Notes: generated by a model not told the origin, from the letters alone. A DNA stretch of 64,000 nt from Mesorhizobium sp. AR02 (GCF_024746835.1 NZ_CP080531.1:5972001-6036000), one strand, 5' to 3'. Positions 8,506-17,757 are shown, counted from the first letter of the stretch. Program-made: numbers and translations.

Positions 8506-9858
8506 ATGACCGTCGAGCGCTTCCAGAGCTTCGGCCTGGCCACGCCGCCTGCGGCAAGGGCGATTCGCGCCGACGATGCCATCGCGCTGCTGCAGAGCGG
8601 CCAGGCGAAGGATGCGTCGCTGTTGGCCTATGGCAACGGGCGGTCCTATGGCGATTCCTGCCAGAACCAGGCTGGCGCGGTCGTCGACATACGAACCCTG
8701 AACCGCATCCATACCTTCAACGCCGAGACCGGTGTCCTTGAAGCAGATGCCGGCGTGCTGTTGTCGGATATCATCGCGCACGCAGCACCCTACGGCTTCT
8801 TCCCGGCGGTTGTTCCGGGCACGCAATTCGTCACGCTCGGCGGCGCCATCGCCAATGACGTGCACGGTAAGAACCACCATCGGCGCGGCACGTTCGGCTG
8901 CCATGTCGAGAGCTTCACGCTGCTGCGCTCCGATGGAAAGACCTATCGCTGCTCGGCGACTGACAATCCGCGCTTGTTCAGGGCCACCATTGGCGGCATG
9001 GGCCTGACCGGCCTGATCCTGTCGGCCTCGATCCGGCTGATGCGGGTGCATTCGCTCGACATCGTCGAGAAGGCGACGCCGTTTCGTGATCTCGGCGAAT
9101 TCTTCGATCTGGCCGAGGCGGCGGACCAAGCCAATGAATATGCGGTCGCCTGGATCGACCAGCTCGCCGGCGGCCGCAACAGTGGCCGCGGGCTGCTGTT
9201 CACCGGCAACCACGCCGAGCATGGCTCGCATGCGGCCCTGCGCGCCGGCGGCAACCTCACGGTACCGTTCCAGCCGCCGTTCAATGTGCTCAATCGGCCG
9301 TTCCTGACCGCTTTCAATGCCGCCTATCGGTGGAAGAAAGGCCGGGCGACGATACCGCGCCACACCGGCTATCAAGGCTTCTTCTTTCCGCTCGACGGCG
9401 TGCGCGACTGGAACCGGCTTTATGGTCCCAATGGGCTGTTCCAGCACCAGAGCGTGGTGCCGGAAGAGGTCGCGCGTGCCGTGGTGCCGGAACTGCTCGC
9501 CGCTGCCCGGCGGGCTGGGCAGGGGTCTTTCCTCACCGTGCTGAAACGCTTCGGTTCCATCCGCTCACCGGCGCTGCTGTCGTTCCCGCGGCCGGGCTAC
9601 ACACTGACGCTGGACTTCCCCAACAAGGGAGCGGCGACGCTGGCCCTGCTTGGCGAACTCGACCGCATCACCATCGCGGCCGGCGGCGCGGTCAACCCTT
9701 ACAAGGATGCGCGCATGAGCGCTGCGACCTTCGCCGCCTCCTTTGCGGACTGGCCGAGGCTGGAAGCGCTGCGCGACCCTGCCTTCATGTCCGATTTCTG
9801 GGCGCGCACGGCTGGCAGCATCGACCTGCGGCGGCGCGGCGCCGAGGCTGCGGAATAG
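8506..9858 (+). CDS. DprE1-like FAD-dependent polyprenylphosphoryl-ribose oxidase
   Basis: A 450-residue VAO-type flavoenzyme. The FAD domain has GNGRSYGDSCQNQAG (43-57) and GGAIANDVHGKNHH (112-125), which closely track DprE1 of mycobacteria, including the active-site His of DVHGKNHH. Lys400 (NPYKDAR) appears to match the catalytic Lys418. At the place of the DprE1 cysteine attacked by benzothiazinones (GWNIC in mycobacteria) this protein has GYTLT, so Thr368 replaces Cys. Expected reaction: oxidation of the 2'-OH of a polyprenyl-phospho-pentose to a ketone. It is coupled to the UbiA gene upstream (2-nt gap). Confidence 0.88.
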   Translation: MTVERFQSFGLATPPAARAIRADDAIALLQSGQAKDASLLAYGNGRSYGDSCQNQAGAVVDIRTLNRIHTFNAETGVLEADAGVLLSDIIAHAAPYGFFPAVVPGTQFVTLGGAIANDVHGKNHHRRGTFGCHVESFTLLRSDGKTYRCSATDNPRLFRATIGGMGLTGLILSASIRLMRVHSLDIVEKATPFRDLGEFFDLAEAADQANEYAVAWIDQLAGGRNSGRGLLFTGNHAEHGSHAALRAGGNLTVPFQPPFNVLNRPFLTAFNAAYRWKKGRATIPRHTGYQGFFFPLDGVRDWNRLYGPNGLFQHQSVVPEEVARAVVPELLAAARRAGQGSFLTVLKRFGSIRSPALLSFPRPGYTLTLDFPNKGAATLALLGELDRITIAAGGAVNPYKDARMSAATFAASFADWPRLEALRDPAFMSDFWARTAGSIDLRRRGAEAAE

Positions 9859-9982
9859 ATAAAATTAGAATGAATCGTGGTTAGCGAATGATTAATTGCA
9901 AGGTTTACTCAAAACATTCTTGTGAGTTCACGAAATCTTTTCAGCTTTGTATTACTGGAAATCACGGGGTGGGTGCGCGGAC

Positions 9983-10417
9983 ATGAAATATATCGTCTTC
10001 ATTCTCTTTACGGTCATGACCAATGCCGCTGCGCAGCTGATGCTGAAGCAAGGCATGATGTCGCTTGGGCCGATCTCTTTCGAGGGCGTCAATCCGCTCG
10101 TCAAGCTGTTGCAGATCGTCTTCAGCCCCTGGGTGTTCCTCGGCCTCTGCACCTTCGTCATTTCCATGGCCTCGCACCTTTATGTGCTGTCCAAGGTCGA
10201 GCTTTCCTTCGCCTATCCCTTCCTCAGCCTCGCCTATGTCGCCGTCGCCATCTTCGCCTATTTCGTCTTTCGCGAGGACCTCAATGGCTGGCGCATCGCC
10301 GGCATCGCCTTCATCTGCGTCGGCACGGTGCTGATCGCGCAAAGTGGGCGAGGGCATGAGGACCAGACCGCTTCCATCACGTCCGACAAGATCCCTGCAA
10401 ACGAGACCGTTCGATGA
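9983..10417 (+). CDS. SMR/EamA-type small membrane transporter (ArnE-like flippase candidate)
   Basis: A 144-residue protein with four predicted transmembrane helices (about 2-20, 45-65, 75-95, 105-125). It resembles the small multidrug resistance fold and the ArnE/ArnF flippase subunits. In this block it is a candidate for moving the lipid-linked sugar across the inner membrane, the role proposed for Rv3789 (a different family) in mycobacteria. I start it at 9983 (MKYIVFIL), and its ATGA stop overlaps the next start. The preceding 124-nt gap is AT-rich for this window and could hold a promoter. Confidence 0.75.
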   Translation: MKYIVFILFTVMTNAAAQLMLKQGMMSLGPISFEGVNPLVKLLQIVFSPWVFLGLCTFVISMASHLYVLSKVELSFAYPFLSLAYVAVAIFAYFVFREDLNGWRIAGIAFICVGTVLIAQSGRGHEDQTASITSDKIPANETVR

Positions 10418-11421
10418 GACATGTGATTTTCGGCGGTGACGGCTTCGTCGGCCGCCACCTTGCCCCAAAGCTTGTGGCCGATGGCGAAGAAATTGTCGTC
10501 GCCGACATCGTCAAGAGCGACCTGGCGCATTATCGCAATGTCGGCTTCGTCCAATGCGACGTCACCGATCCGGCGTCGGTCGCCGCTGTCGGGCTCAAGG
10601 CCGACGACATGGTCTACAATCTCTCCGCCAAGATGCTGTCGCCGATCCAGGTGCGCGCCAAGCGGCACGATTTTTTCTTCCCGGTCAATTTCCATGGCAC
10701 CGAGCACATCATGCAGGCCATGGACAGGGCCGGCGCGCCCAGGCTCGTCCACTACACGACCGACATGATCTACGGCCACACGGTCACCCAGCCGATGACC
10801 GAGGAGCATCCGGTTGCGCCGCTCGGTGAATATGGCTGGTCGAAGCAGAAGACTGAGGAACTGGCGGCCGAATGGCGCAAGCGCGGCATGTCGATCTCGC
10901 TGTTTCGCCCGCGCCTGATCATCGGGCCCGGCCGGCTGGGCATATTGGAGAAACTGTTCAAGCTGATCGACTGGAATCTTCCCGTGCCGATGATCGGCTC
11001 GGGCAGAAACCCCTATCAGTTCATTTCTGTGTTCGATTGCGCGGAAGCTGCCCGCGCGGCCTGGAAGGCGGGTGTGCCCAACGAGGCCTATAATCTGGGT
11101 TCGCTCAATCCGCCGCCGGTGAAGAAATTGCTTGGCGACCTGATCCGTCATGCCGGTTCGAAATCGATCCTGCTGCCGACGCCCGGTTGGGCGGTCAAGC
11201 GCACGCTCGACCTGCTCGACCTCATGAACATGCCGATCATGGATCCGGAACAATATCTGATCGCCGACGAGGAGTGCGTGCTCGACGTGTCCAAGGCCGA
11301 ACGCCAGCTCGGCTGGGCGCCGCAATATCGCGACGAGGACATGCTGATCGCCGCCTACAGCGAGTACCGCGCCAAGAAGGCCGGGCACGCCGTTGCCACC
11401 AAACATGTGCCCGCCGAATAG
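10414..11421 (+). CDS. NAD-dependent epimerase/dehydratase (extended SDR)
   Basis: A 335-residue extended short-chain dehydrogenase. GGDGFVGRH near residues 6-14 is the nucleotide-binding motif, and YGWSK near 142-146 supplies the Tyr and Lys of the catalytic pair. It begins in a 4-nt overlap with the SMR gene, so it belongs to the same transcript. It could reduce or epimerise the keto-sugar made by the DprE1-like enzyme, taking the place of DprE2, or it could act on a nucleotide sugar. It is longer than DprE2 and of the extended, not classical, SDR type, so a straight DprE2 assignment is not justified. Confidence 0.85.
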   Translation: MRHVIFGGDGFVGRHLAPKLVADGEEIVVADIVKSDLAHYRNVGFVQCDVTDPASVAAVGLKADDMVYNLSAKMLSPIQVRAKRHDFFFPVNFHGTEHIMQAMDRAGAPRLVHYTTDMIYGHTVTQPMTEEHPVAPLGEYGWSKQKTEELAAEWRKRGMSISLFRPRLIIGPGRLGILEKLFKLIDWNLPVPMIGSGRNPYQFISVFDCAEAARAAWKAGVPNEAYNLGSLNPPPVKKLLGDLIRHAGSKSILLPTPGWAVKRTLDLLDLMNMPIMDPEQYLIADEECVLDVSKAERQLGWAPQYRDEDMLIAAYSEYRAKKAGHAVATKHVPAE

Positions 11422-11482
11422 CGGGCCCGCCAAACAGTTTATGGCGCACGACGCTGGTCGTTAGCGCGGACAGGAGATTGAA

Positions 11483-12955
11483 ATGACCGTCATGGCCAAG
11501 CCCGAACAGACGAATGCGCGCACCCTGGTCAGCGCGCCGGCGCTGTCGCCCGCCACCATCGCCAAGCCCGATTTGATCAGCGTCGAGCAGGCCAAGGCGA
11601 TGGATGTCGCCCGCATGACCGATCTGTTCAAGGCGCATCTCAATCCCGGCCAGCTGCATTTCATGAAGCTGCTCGGCTTCCACAAGATCAAGATCGAGCG
11701 TGCCGAAGGCATGTTCTACATCGACCAGAACGGCCGCAAGATCCTCGATTTCTTCGGCGGCTTCGGTTCGCTGGCCTTCGGCCACAACCATCCGCGCATT
11801 CTCGAAGCGCGCAGAAAATTCCAGGAAGAAAAGCGCCAGGAAATCGCCATCGCCTTCATGTCGCAATATGCGGCGGCGCTTGCGCACAACATCGCCAAAT
11901 GCTCGCCCGGCGATCTCGACATGGTGTTTTTGGGTTCGTCCGGCTCGGAGGCGATGGAAGCGGCGGTGAAGCTCGCCGAGCGCGCAGCCGGACCGAAGCG
12001 GCCGAAAATCGTCTATGCCGAGAATTCCTTCCACGGCAAGACCAAGGGCGTTCTTGGCATCACCGACGGCCAGCTTTATCGCGCTGATTTCAAGATGGCC
12101 GAGAACACGGTGCGCATTCCCTTCGGCGACATCGAGGCGGTCGAGCGCCTGTTCCGCAGCGATCCGGAGGTCGGCGTCATCGTGCTGGAAACCATCCAGG
12201 GCGGCGGTGGCATCATCCAGGCACCAGCCGAATACTGGCAGAAGCTGCGTGGGCTGTGCGACCAGTATGGCGTGCTGTGGGTGGCCGACGAAGTGCAGTG
12301 CGGCTACGGCCGCTCGGGCCGCTTCTATGCCTTCGAGCATTATGGCGTGGTTCCCGACGTGACCGCGCTGGCGAAGTCGCTCGGCGGTGGCAAGGCGGCG
12401 GTCGGCGCGATGATCGCCAAACGCGACGTCTACATGAAGGCCTATGGCACGCCGAAGACAGCGATGATCCATGCCATGGCAACCTTCGGCGGCATGGGCG
12501 AGGCCTGCGTCACCGCGATCGAAGGCCTCAATGTGCTCTATGACGAGGGGCTGATCGACAACGCCGCCGTCACCGGCGACTATTTGCTGCAGCGCTTGCA
12601 GGCGCTCAAGGACAAGTATCCCAAGATCATCAAGGATGTGCGCGGCAAAGGCTTTATGGTCGGCCTCGAGTTCCACGACTTCTCGCAGACCTTGCCGATG
12701 GTGCTGCGCCCGATCGTCAGTGTGCTCGACGACAAGCTGAAGGGCTCGCTGTCCGGTTTCGTCGGCGCGCTGCTCCTGCGCGACTACGACGTGCTCGTCG
12801 CCTTCACAGAATACAACCGCAACGTCATCCGGCTCGAGCCGCCGTTGATCTGCCAGCGCGAGCATGTCGACCGCTTCGTCGATGCCTTCGACAGCCTGCT
12901 GTCGCGCGGCATCGTGTCGATCGTGAAGGATTTCGTCAAAAGCCAGGTTCGCTGA
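11483..12955 (+). CDS. Class III PLP-dependent aminotransferase
   Basis: A 490-residue fold-type I aminotransferase. The markers are FLGSSGSEAMEAAVKLAERA, WVADEVQCGYGRSG and TALAKSLGGGKAAVG, whose Lys should bind PLP. An RBS, AGGAG at 11472-11476, fixes the start at 11483. The family transfers amino groups from omega-amines or acts on keto groups; a few members aminate sugars. Its place between a sugar-oxidising flavoenzyme/SDR pair and a GT-C-like protein suggests an amino-sugar or amino-containing headgroup, which is an inference only. The next gene follows after 8 nt. Confidence 0.85.
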   Translation: MTVMAKPEQTNARTLVSAPALSPATIAKPDLISVEQAKAMDVARMTDLFKAHLNPGQLHFMKLLGFHKIKIERAEGMFYIDQNGRKILDFFGGFGSLAFGHNHPRILEARRKFQEEKRQEIAIAFMSQYAAALAHNIAKCSPGDLDMVFLGSSGSEAMEAAVKLAERAAGPKRPKIVYAENSFHGKTKGVLGITDGQLYRADFKMAENTVRIPFGDIEAVERLFRSDPEVGVIVLETIQGGGGIIQAPAEYWQKLRGLCDQYGVLWVADEVQCGYGRSGRFYAFEHYGVVPDVTALAKSLGGGKAAVGAMIAKRDVYMKAYGTPKTAMIHAMATFGGMGEACVTAIEGLNVLYDEGLIDNAAVTGDYLLQRLQALKDKYPKIIKDVRGKGFMVGLEFHDFSQTLPMVLRPIVSVLDDKLKGSLSGFVGALLLRDYDVLVAFTEYNRNVIRLEPPLICQREHVDRFVDAFDSLLSRGIVSIVKDFVKSQVR

Positions 12956-12963
12956 GTTCAACA

Positions 12964-14196
12964 ATGCTGACCAAGTCTCCCGCTGCGAAAAACCCGCTCG
13001 ACCGGCTCGCCGAGGCCGGTCTGGCGTGGGGCGAGGGGACCTATGCCCGGTTGGCGGCACCGATCGGCGCGGCGGCCTTCGCGCTCTACATCCTCTTGAC
13101 CGCGTTCACGGCTTGGGTGATGCCGGACGCCAATTGGGACATGCTGCCCTATCTCGCAATATCAGAGGAAGGCAGCTATCCCGATGCGCAGGCGCTGCAT
13201 GACTATGCCTACAGCACCGTCAAATCAGGCGTGTCGGCCGGCGACTACAATGCGCTGACCGACGATGGCGGCGGCTTCCGCAGCCACATGACGGAGAATG
13301 CCGCCGATTTCCATTCGCTGCTCGGCATGTACCGGATCAAGTTCCTCTATGCCGAGATCCTGTCGGCGCTGAGCGCGGTGATGTCGCCGGTCGAGGCGAT
13401 GCGCCTGGTGCAAGTGTTTTCGGTGCTCTTGTTCGGCGCGATCGCGCTGCTCTGGTTGCGCAGGGAAAAGGCTTTGGCCTTGGCGCCGGTGGTTGGTGCG
13501 GTGCTGATCATGGCCGATTTCGGCGACGCGGCGCGGGCTTCGACACCGGACCTGCTCACGTCGGCATTGCTGCTTGGCGGGCTCTATGCCTATGTCAGAG
13601 GCCGCGAGGTGGCGACGGCGATCCTGCTCTTCCTCGCCTTCATGGTGCGGCCGGACAATATCGTTTTCCTTGCCATATTCGCGGTGCTGCTGGTTGTCTT
13701 CCGGCAGAAGGCATGGGGTGCGCTGGCCGGCTTTGCCGCATCCTTCGTCGCCTATTTCGCCATTTCGCACTGGGCGCATCATCCCGGCTGGTGGCCGCAT
13801 CTGTGGTTCTCCAGCATCGAGCAGCACTACAATATGGACGGCTTCGAGCCGGCGTTCTCGGTCACCGCCTATCTCAGGGCGTTCGCCACCTCGCTGCTGC
13901 GCGCCGTCAACCTGAACAGCTGGGTCGGCGTTTCGGTGCTGGCGATGGCCGGCTGGTTCGCCGCCGGCCGCGCCGGCTTCCGCCTCGATCGCCGTGCCGG
14001 CATCCTGTTTGCGGCGCTGGTGCTCGGCGCGCTGGCGAAGTTCACGGTCTTCCCGATCCACGACACGCGCATCTATTTCCCCCATCTGATCCCGCCCTTC
14101 CTGCTGCTGGCGCCGCCGTTCATGGCGCTGTGGGCGGCCGTGTCGCGCGGCCAGCATCGCGCCGCCTTGCACGTCATTCCCGGAGACAAGCCATGA
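12964..14196 (+). CDS. Polytopic membrane protein, GT-C glycosyltransferase-like
   Basis: A 410-residue protein with around ten hydrophobic segments. After the first helix there is a long loop with acidic motifs (MPDANWDMLPYL near residues 53-64), a pattern seen in GT-C enzymes that use polyprenyl-phosphate sugars. Further into the loop region lie an RIKFLY block and several His/Trp-rich stretches (HWAHHPGWWPHLW). I do not recognise a named family. In this operon it could transfer the lipid-linked pentose to an acceptor on the periplasmic side. Its stop overlaps the next start by 4 nt (ATGA). Confidence 0.65.
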   Translation: MLTKSPAAKNPLDRLAEAGLAWGEGTYARLAAPIGAAAFALYILLTAFTAWVMPDANWDMLPYLAISEEGSYPDAQALHDYAYSTVKSGVSAGDYNALTDDGGGFRSHMTENAADFHSLLGMYRIKFLYAEILSALSAVMSPVEAMRLVQVFSVLLFGAIALLWLRREKALALAPVVGAVLIMADFGDAARASTPDLLTSALLLGGLYAYVRGREVATAILLFLAFMVRPDNIVFLAIFAVLLVVFRQKAWGALAGFAASFVAYFAISHWAHHPGWWPHLWFSSIEQHYNMDGFEPAFSVTAYLRAFATSLLRAVNLNSWVGVSVLAMAGWFAAGRAGFRLDRRAGILFAALVLGALAKFTVFPIHDTRIYFPHLIPPFLLLAPPFMALWAAVSRGQHRAALHVIPGDKP

Positions 14197-14951
14197 GTTC
14201 GCTATCCAGCCTGGCGCGCATCGCCTTGTCGCTCGGCCTTCCCTCTGGCCTGCTCGATCGCGGGCCGTCGCTGCGCGGCACGAAATTCCTGGCCAAGGCG
14301 GCGCTGAAGGCCCGCTTCAGTGGGGTAGGGCAGCCGTTCCAGATGGTCAATGTCGGTGCCTGCGACGGCGCGCTGTTCGACGATGTGACGCCCTGGCTGC
14401 ACAAGATTTCCGGCGCCCGCGCCATGCTGGTCGAGCCGATCCCGTACAATCAGAAGCGGCTGCGCGCCAACTATCCCGACACGGACCGCTTCATCATCGA
14501 GCCTGTGGCGGTCACCAGGACCAAGGGCACGATCACCGTCCACACCTTCGATGCCGCCGCCCTTGAGGCCGGCACGCTGCCGATCGAGTTCATCGGTTGC
14601 TCCTCAGTCACCGACACCAATCTGATGTCGGGCAAGAATGCCTGGGGCGAGGCCGATGCCAACTTCAACAAATTCGCGCCGCATCTGAAGGACATCGAAG
14701 TGCCGTCGGAGACACTGCAGACGCTGCTCGACCGCAACGGCATCACCCATATCGATGCCTTCCTCGTCGATTGCGAAGGTGCGGACTGGATCGTCTTCGA
14801 GCAGCTCGACCTCAAGCGCTATCGTCCGGGCATGATCAAGGTCGAGGTCGGCGCGCTGCCGGCAGCCGAGATCGGCCAGGTCGTGGTCAAGCTGAAGACG
14901 GCGGGCTACCAGGTCGGCTTCCAGGCCGAGGATGTCTGGGCGTTTGCCTGA
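14193..14951 (+). CDS. FkbM family methyltransferase
   Basis: A 252-residue SAM-dependent methyltransferase of the FkbM type. It has MVNVGACDGALFDDV (motif I, near 51-65), AMLVEPIPYNQKRL, and IDAFLVDCEGADW near the C-terminal half, all hallmarks of the family. FkbM enzymes commonly O-methylate sugars in glycolipids and polysaccharides. The ATG lies in a 4-nt overlap with the membrane glycosyltransferase-like gene, so it should act on the same product. It is the last gene of the 7070-14951 block. Confidence 0.88.
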   Translation: MSSLSSLARIALSLGLPSGLLDRGPSLRGTKFLAKAALKARFSGVGQPFQMVNVGACDGALFDDVTPWLHKISGARAMLVEPIPYNQKRLRANYPDTDRFIIEPVAVTRTKGTITVHTFDAAALEAGTLPIEFIGCSSVTDTNLMSGKNAWGEADANFNKFAPHLKDIEVPSETLQTLLDRNGITHIDAFLVDCEGADWIVFEQLDLKRYRPGMIKVEVGALPAAEIGQVVVKLKTAGYQVGFQAEDVWAFA

Positions 14952-14985
14952 CAGGCCGCGATTTTTCCTGATCCATATCGGGTCG

Positions 14986-15010
14986 CGCCGCATCTGCGGC
15001 GTGTCGCAAA
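14986..15010. promoter_or_regulatory. Hairpin and GTCGCAAA half-site upstream of the DMGDH-like gene
   Basis: Arms CGCCGC (14986-14991) and GCGGCG (14996-15001) form a short hairpin directly followed by GTCGCAAA at 15003-15010. The octamer is identical to one arm of the palindrome at 22897-22916 and lies 93 bases before the start at 15103. It may be a regulator half-site; a second arm is not obvious. Confidence 0.45.
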
Positions 15011-15102
15011 CAGGCGGTAGCCTGCCCGCCGTCGCCTGCATATTGTGCGCCGATCAAACGGGCGCCGACGCTGCCCGCAATAGCACTTTGGAGTCGCGGG
15101 CA

Positions 15103-17664
15103 ATGGCAGAGTTTCCGAAAAAGGCGAAGGTCGTCATCATTGGCCTTGGCGGCATTGTCGGCGCATCGATCGCCCATCACCTGATCGAACGTGGTTGGAC
15201 CGACATTGTCGGCATCGACAAGTCCGGCATCCCGACCGATATCGGTTCGACCGCGCACGCCTCCGACTTCTGCTACACGACCAGCCACGATTTCCTGTCC
15301 TGCTGGACGACGCTCTATTCCATCGATTTCTACGAGAAGATGGGCCATTACGCCCGCATCGGCGGCCTCGAGGTGGCGCGCGTCGGCGACGACAGCCGCA
15401 TGGACGAGATCAAGCGCAAGATCGCTTCGGCCAAGGCATTTGGTACACGCGCCCGCCTGATCGAACCGGCCGAGATCAAGGAAAAATTTCCGCTCATCGA
15501 AGAAGAGATTGTGCAGGGCGGCCTGTGGGATCCCGATGCCGGCCTCGTCATCCCGCGTTCGCAGACCGTTGCCGGCAAGCTGGTCGACCAGGCGGAAGCG
15601 TCGGGCAAGTTGAAATCCTTCGCCAACACGCCGGCCAGGTCGCTCGTCGTCAAGGACGGCCGCATCAGCGCCGTGGTGACCGATCGCGGCACGATCGAGG
15701 CCGATTATGTCATCGTCTGCGCCGGCATCTGGGGCCGGCTGATCGCGGAAATGGTCGACGAAGACCTGCCGGTGATGCCGATCGACCATCCGCTCACCTT
15801 CTTCGGCCCCTACAATGAGTTCGCCGGCACCGGCAAGGAGATCGGCTGGCCGCTGCTGCGCGACCAGGGCAATTCGGCCTATATGCGCGACACTGGTGAT
15901 CCCAAGACCGCCGAGGGCGGCCAGATCGAATGGGGTTACTACGAAGAAAACAATCCGCGCCTTTGCCATCCGCGCGACTTGCTGGAAAAGCATGAGGCGC
16001 GGCTGTCGCCGTCACAGCGCGACCTCGACATGGAGCAGATCCTGGCGCCGCTCGAACGCGCCATGGAGCTGACGCCGATCCTGGGCGAACTCGGCTACAA
16101 CGAAAGCCATTCCTTCAACGGCCTGCTGCAGGTGACCGCGGATGGCGGCCCGTCGATGGGCGAAAGCCAGAAGGTGCGGGGCCTCTGGTATGCCGTCGCC
16201 ATCTGGGTCAAGGACGGCCCCGGCATGGGCAAGCTCATCGCCGACTGGATGACCGACGGCCGCACGGCGATCGACCATCACGCCATCGATTATGCGCGCT
16301 TCTATCCGCACCAGACCAAGGAGCAGTTCATCTGGGATCGCTGCACCGAGACGGCGATGAAGGTTTACAATCCGGCGGTGCATCCGCGCGAGCCGTTCTC
16401 CAAGGGCCGCAACATCAGGCGCTCGCCGTTCTGGGAGCGCGAGAAGGAACTCGGCGGCTATTTCATGGAACTGGGCGGCTGGGAGCGCGCCCATGGCTAC
16501 GCTGCCAATGAGCATCTCCTGGAGAAGTATGGCAACCGGGTTCCCGTACGTGAGAACGAATGGGACAACCGCCATTTCTGGCGCGTCTCCAATGCCGAAC
16601 ACCTGGCGATGAGCGAGGATTGCGGCATCGTCAACCTGTCGCATTTCTCGATGTATGACGTCGAAGGGCCCGACCATGTCGCGCTGCTGGAATGGTTGTG
16701 CGCGGCCAAGATCGGCGGCGACAACAACATCGGCAAGGGCATCTACACCCACTTCCTCGACGAGGAAGGCATGGTGCGCGCCGACTTCACCGTCATCCGC
16801 ATGGCTGACCGCTGCCGTTTGATCGATGGCGCCGACGCCGGCCCGCGCGACTTCCGCTACATGCAGCGAACCGCGCAGGACAAAGGTTTTGACGTCACCA
16901 TCACCGATGTGACGGAGAAATACGTCACCATCGGCATCTGGGGTCCGAACGCCCGCAAGACCTTGCAGAAGGTGGTCGAGAATCCCGAGGGCCTGTCGCC
17001 GGAGAATTTCCCATTCGCGGCGATCAAGCCGGTCAGGATCGGCGGCAAGGATGTCACCGCCTTCCGCATCTCCTATGTCGGCGAGCAGGGCTGGGAACTG
17101 CACATGCGCTATGAGGACGGGCTGGCTGTCTGGGATGCGCTGCGCTCGACCGGCGTCATGCCGTTCGGCGTCGAGACCTATGCCAACACGCGCCGCATGG
17201 AAAAGAGCCTGCGGCTGCAGAACGCCGACCTGCTGACCGAGTATAATCTGCTCGAAGCCGATCTGGCGCGTCCGAAGGTCAAGGAGAACGATTTCTGCGG
17301 CAAGGCCAAGCATGTCGAATACCGCGCCCGCGACCACCAGCCGGCGACGTTGTGCACGCTGGTGATGACCGAAAACACCGATTCCAAGGGCGTGGCGCGC
17401 TATCCCGTCGGCATCATGCCGGTGCTGGATCCGGCCACCGGCGAGACACTGGTCGATGAACTCGGCCGCCGCTCCTTCACCACATCGGTCGCCTATGGCC
17501 CGACCATCGGCAAGAACATCGCGCTCGCCTATCTGCCGCACGCGTATGCGCAGGAAGGCCGCAAGCTCAATGTCGAATATTTCGGCGAGACCTATCCGGT
17601 CGAAGTCGCCGGCGTCGGCTACAAGCCGCTCTACGACCCGGAAAACCTCAAGCCGCGCAGCTGA
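15103..17664 (+). CDS. DMGDH/sarcosine dehydrogenase-like FAD and GcvT-domain protein
   Basis: An 853-residue cytoplasmic enzyme with a DAO FAD domain (VVIIGLGGIVGASIAHHLI near residues 9-27), an FAO_M linker and C-terminal GcvT folate-binding domains (from about residue 450). GSTAHASDF near 50-58 keeps the His that covalently binds FAD in dimethylglycine dehydrogenases. Expected work: oxidative removal of an N-methyl group, trapping formaldehyde as methylene-tetrahydrofolate. GGAG at 15089-15092 supports the ATG at 15103. It differs clearly from the second DMGDH-like gene (50782-53352), so the two may use different N-methyl substrates. A terminator follows. Confidence 0.88.
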   Translation: MAEFPKKAKVVIIGLGGIVGASIAHHLIERGWTDIVGIDKSGIPTDIGSTAHASDFCYTTSHDFLSCWTTLYSIDFYEKMGHYARIGGLEVARVGDDSRMDEIKRKIASAKAFGTRARLIEPAEIKEKFPLIEEEIVQGGLWDPDAGLVIPRSQTVAGKLVDQAEASGKLKSFANTPARSLVVKDGRISAVVTDRGTIEADYVIVCAGIWGRLIAEMVDEDLPVMPIDHPLTFFGPYNEFAGTGKEIGWPLLRDQGNSAYMRDTGDPKTAEGGQIEWGYYEENNPRLCHPRDLLEKHEARLSPSQRDLDMEQILAPLERAMELTPILGELGYNESHSFNGLLQVTADGGPSMGESQKVRGLWYAVAIWVKDGPGMGKLIADWMTDGRTAIDHHAIDYARFYPHQTKEQFIWDRCTETAMKVYNPAVHPREPFSKGRNIRRSPFWEREKELGGYFMELGGWERAHGYAANEHLLEKYGNRVPVRENEWDNRHFWRVSNAEHLAMSEDCGIVNLSHFSMYDVEGPDHVALLEWLCAAKIGGDNNIGKGIYTHFLDEEGMVRADFTVIRMADRCRLIDGADAGPRDFRYMQRTAQDKGFDVTITDVTEKYVTIGIWGPNARKTLQKVVENPEGLSPENFPFAAIKPVRIGGKDVTAFRISYVGEQGWELHMRYEDGLAVWDALRSTGVMPFGVETYANTRRMEKSLRLQNADLLTEYNLLEADLARPKVKENDFCGKAKHVEYRARDHQPATLCTLVMTENTDSKGVARYPVGIMPVLDPATGETLVDELGRRSFTTSVAYGPTIGKNIALAYLPHAYAQEGRKLNVEYFGETYPVEVAGVGYKPLYDPENLKPRS

Positions 17665-17691
17665 TCGCGGGGCGGAGCAACGGACAGATCG

Positions 17692-17725
17692 CAAAAGCCT
17701 GGTCTTTGGCCGGGCTTTTGTCTTT
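17692..17725 (+). terminator. Rho-independent terminator after the DMGDH-like gene
   Basis: Arms CAAAAGCC (17692-17699) and GGCTTTTG (17713-17720), with TCTTTTT following. Confidence 0.8.
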
Positions 17726-17757
17726 TTAACCAGGCTGTTTTCGCTTACCCTTGCGGC

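Noticed and set aside
10414..11421. Direct DprE2 call for the SDR in the DprE1 block
   Set aside because: It is an extended SDR of 335 residues with an epimerase-like layout, not a classical short DprE2.
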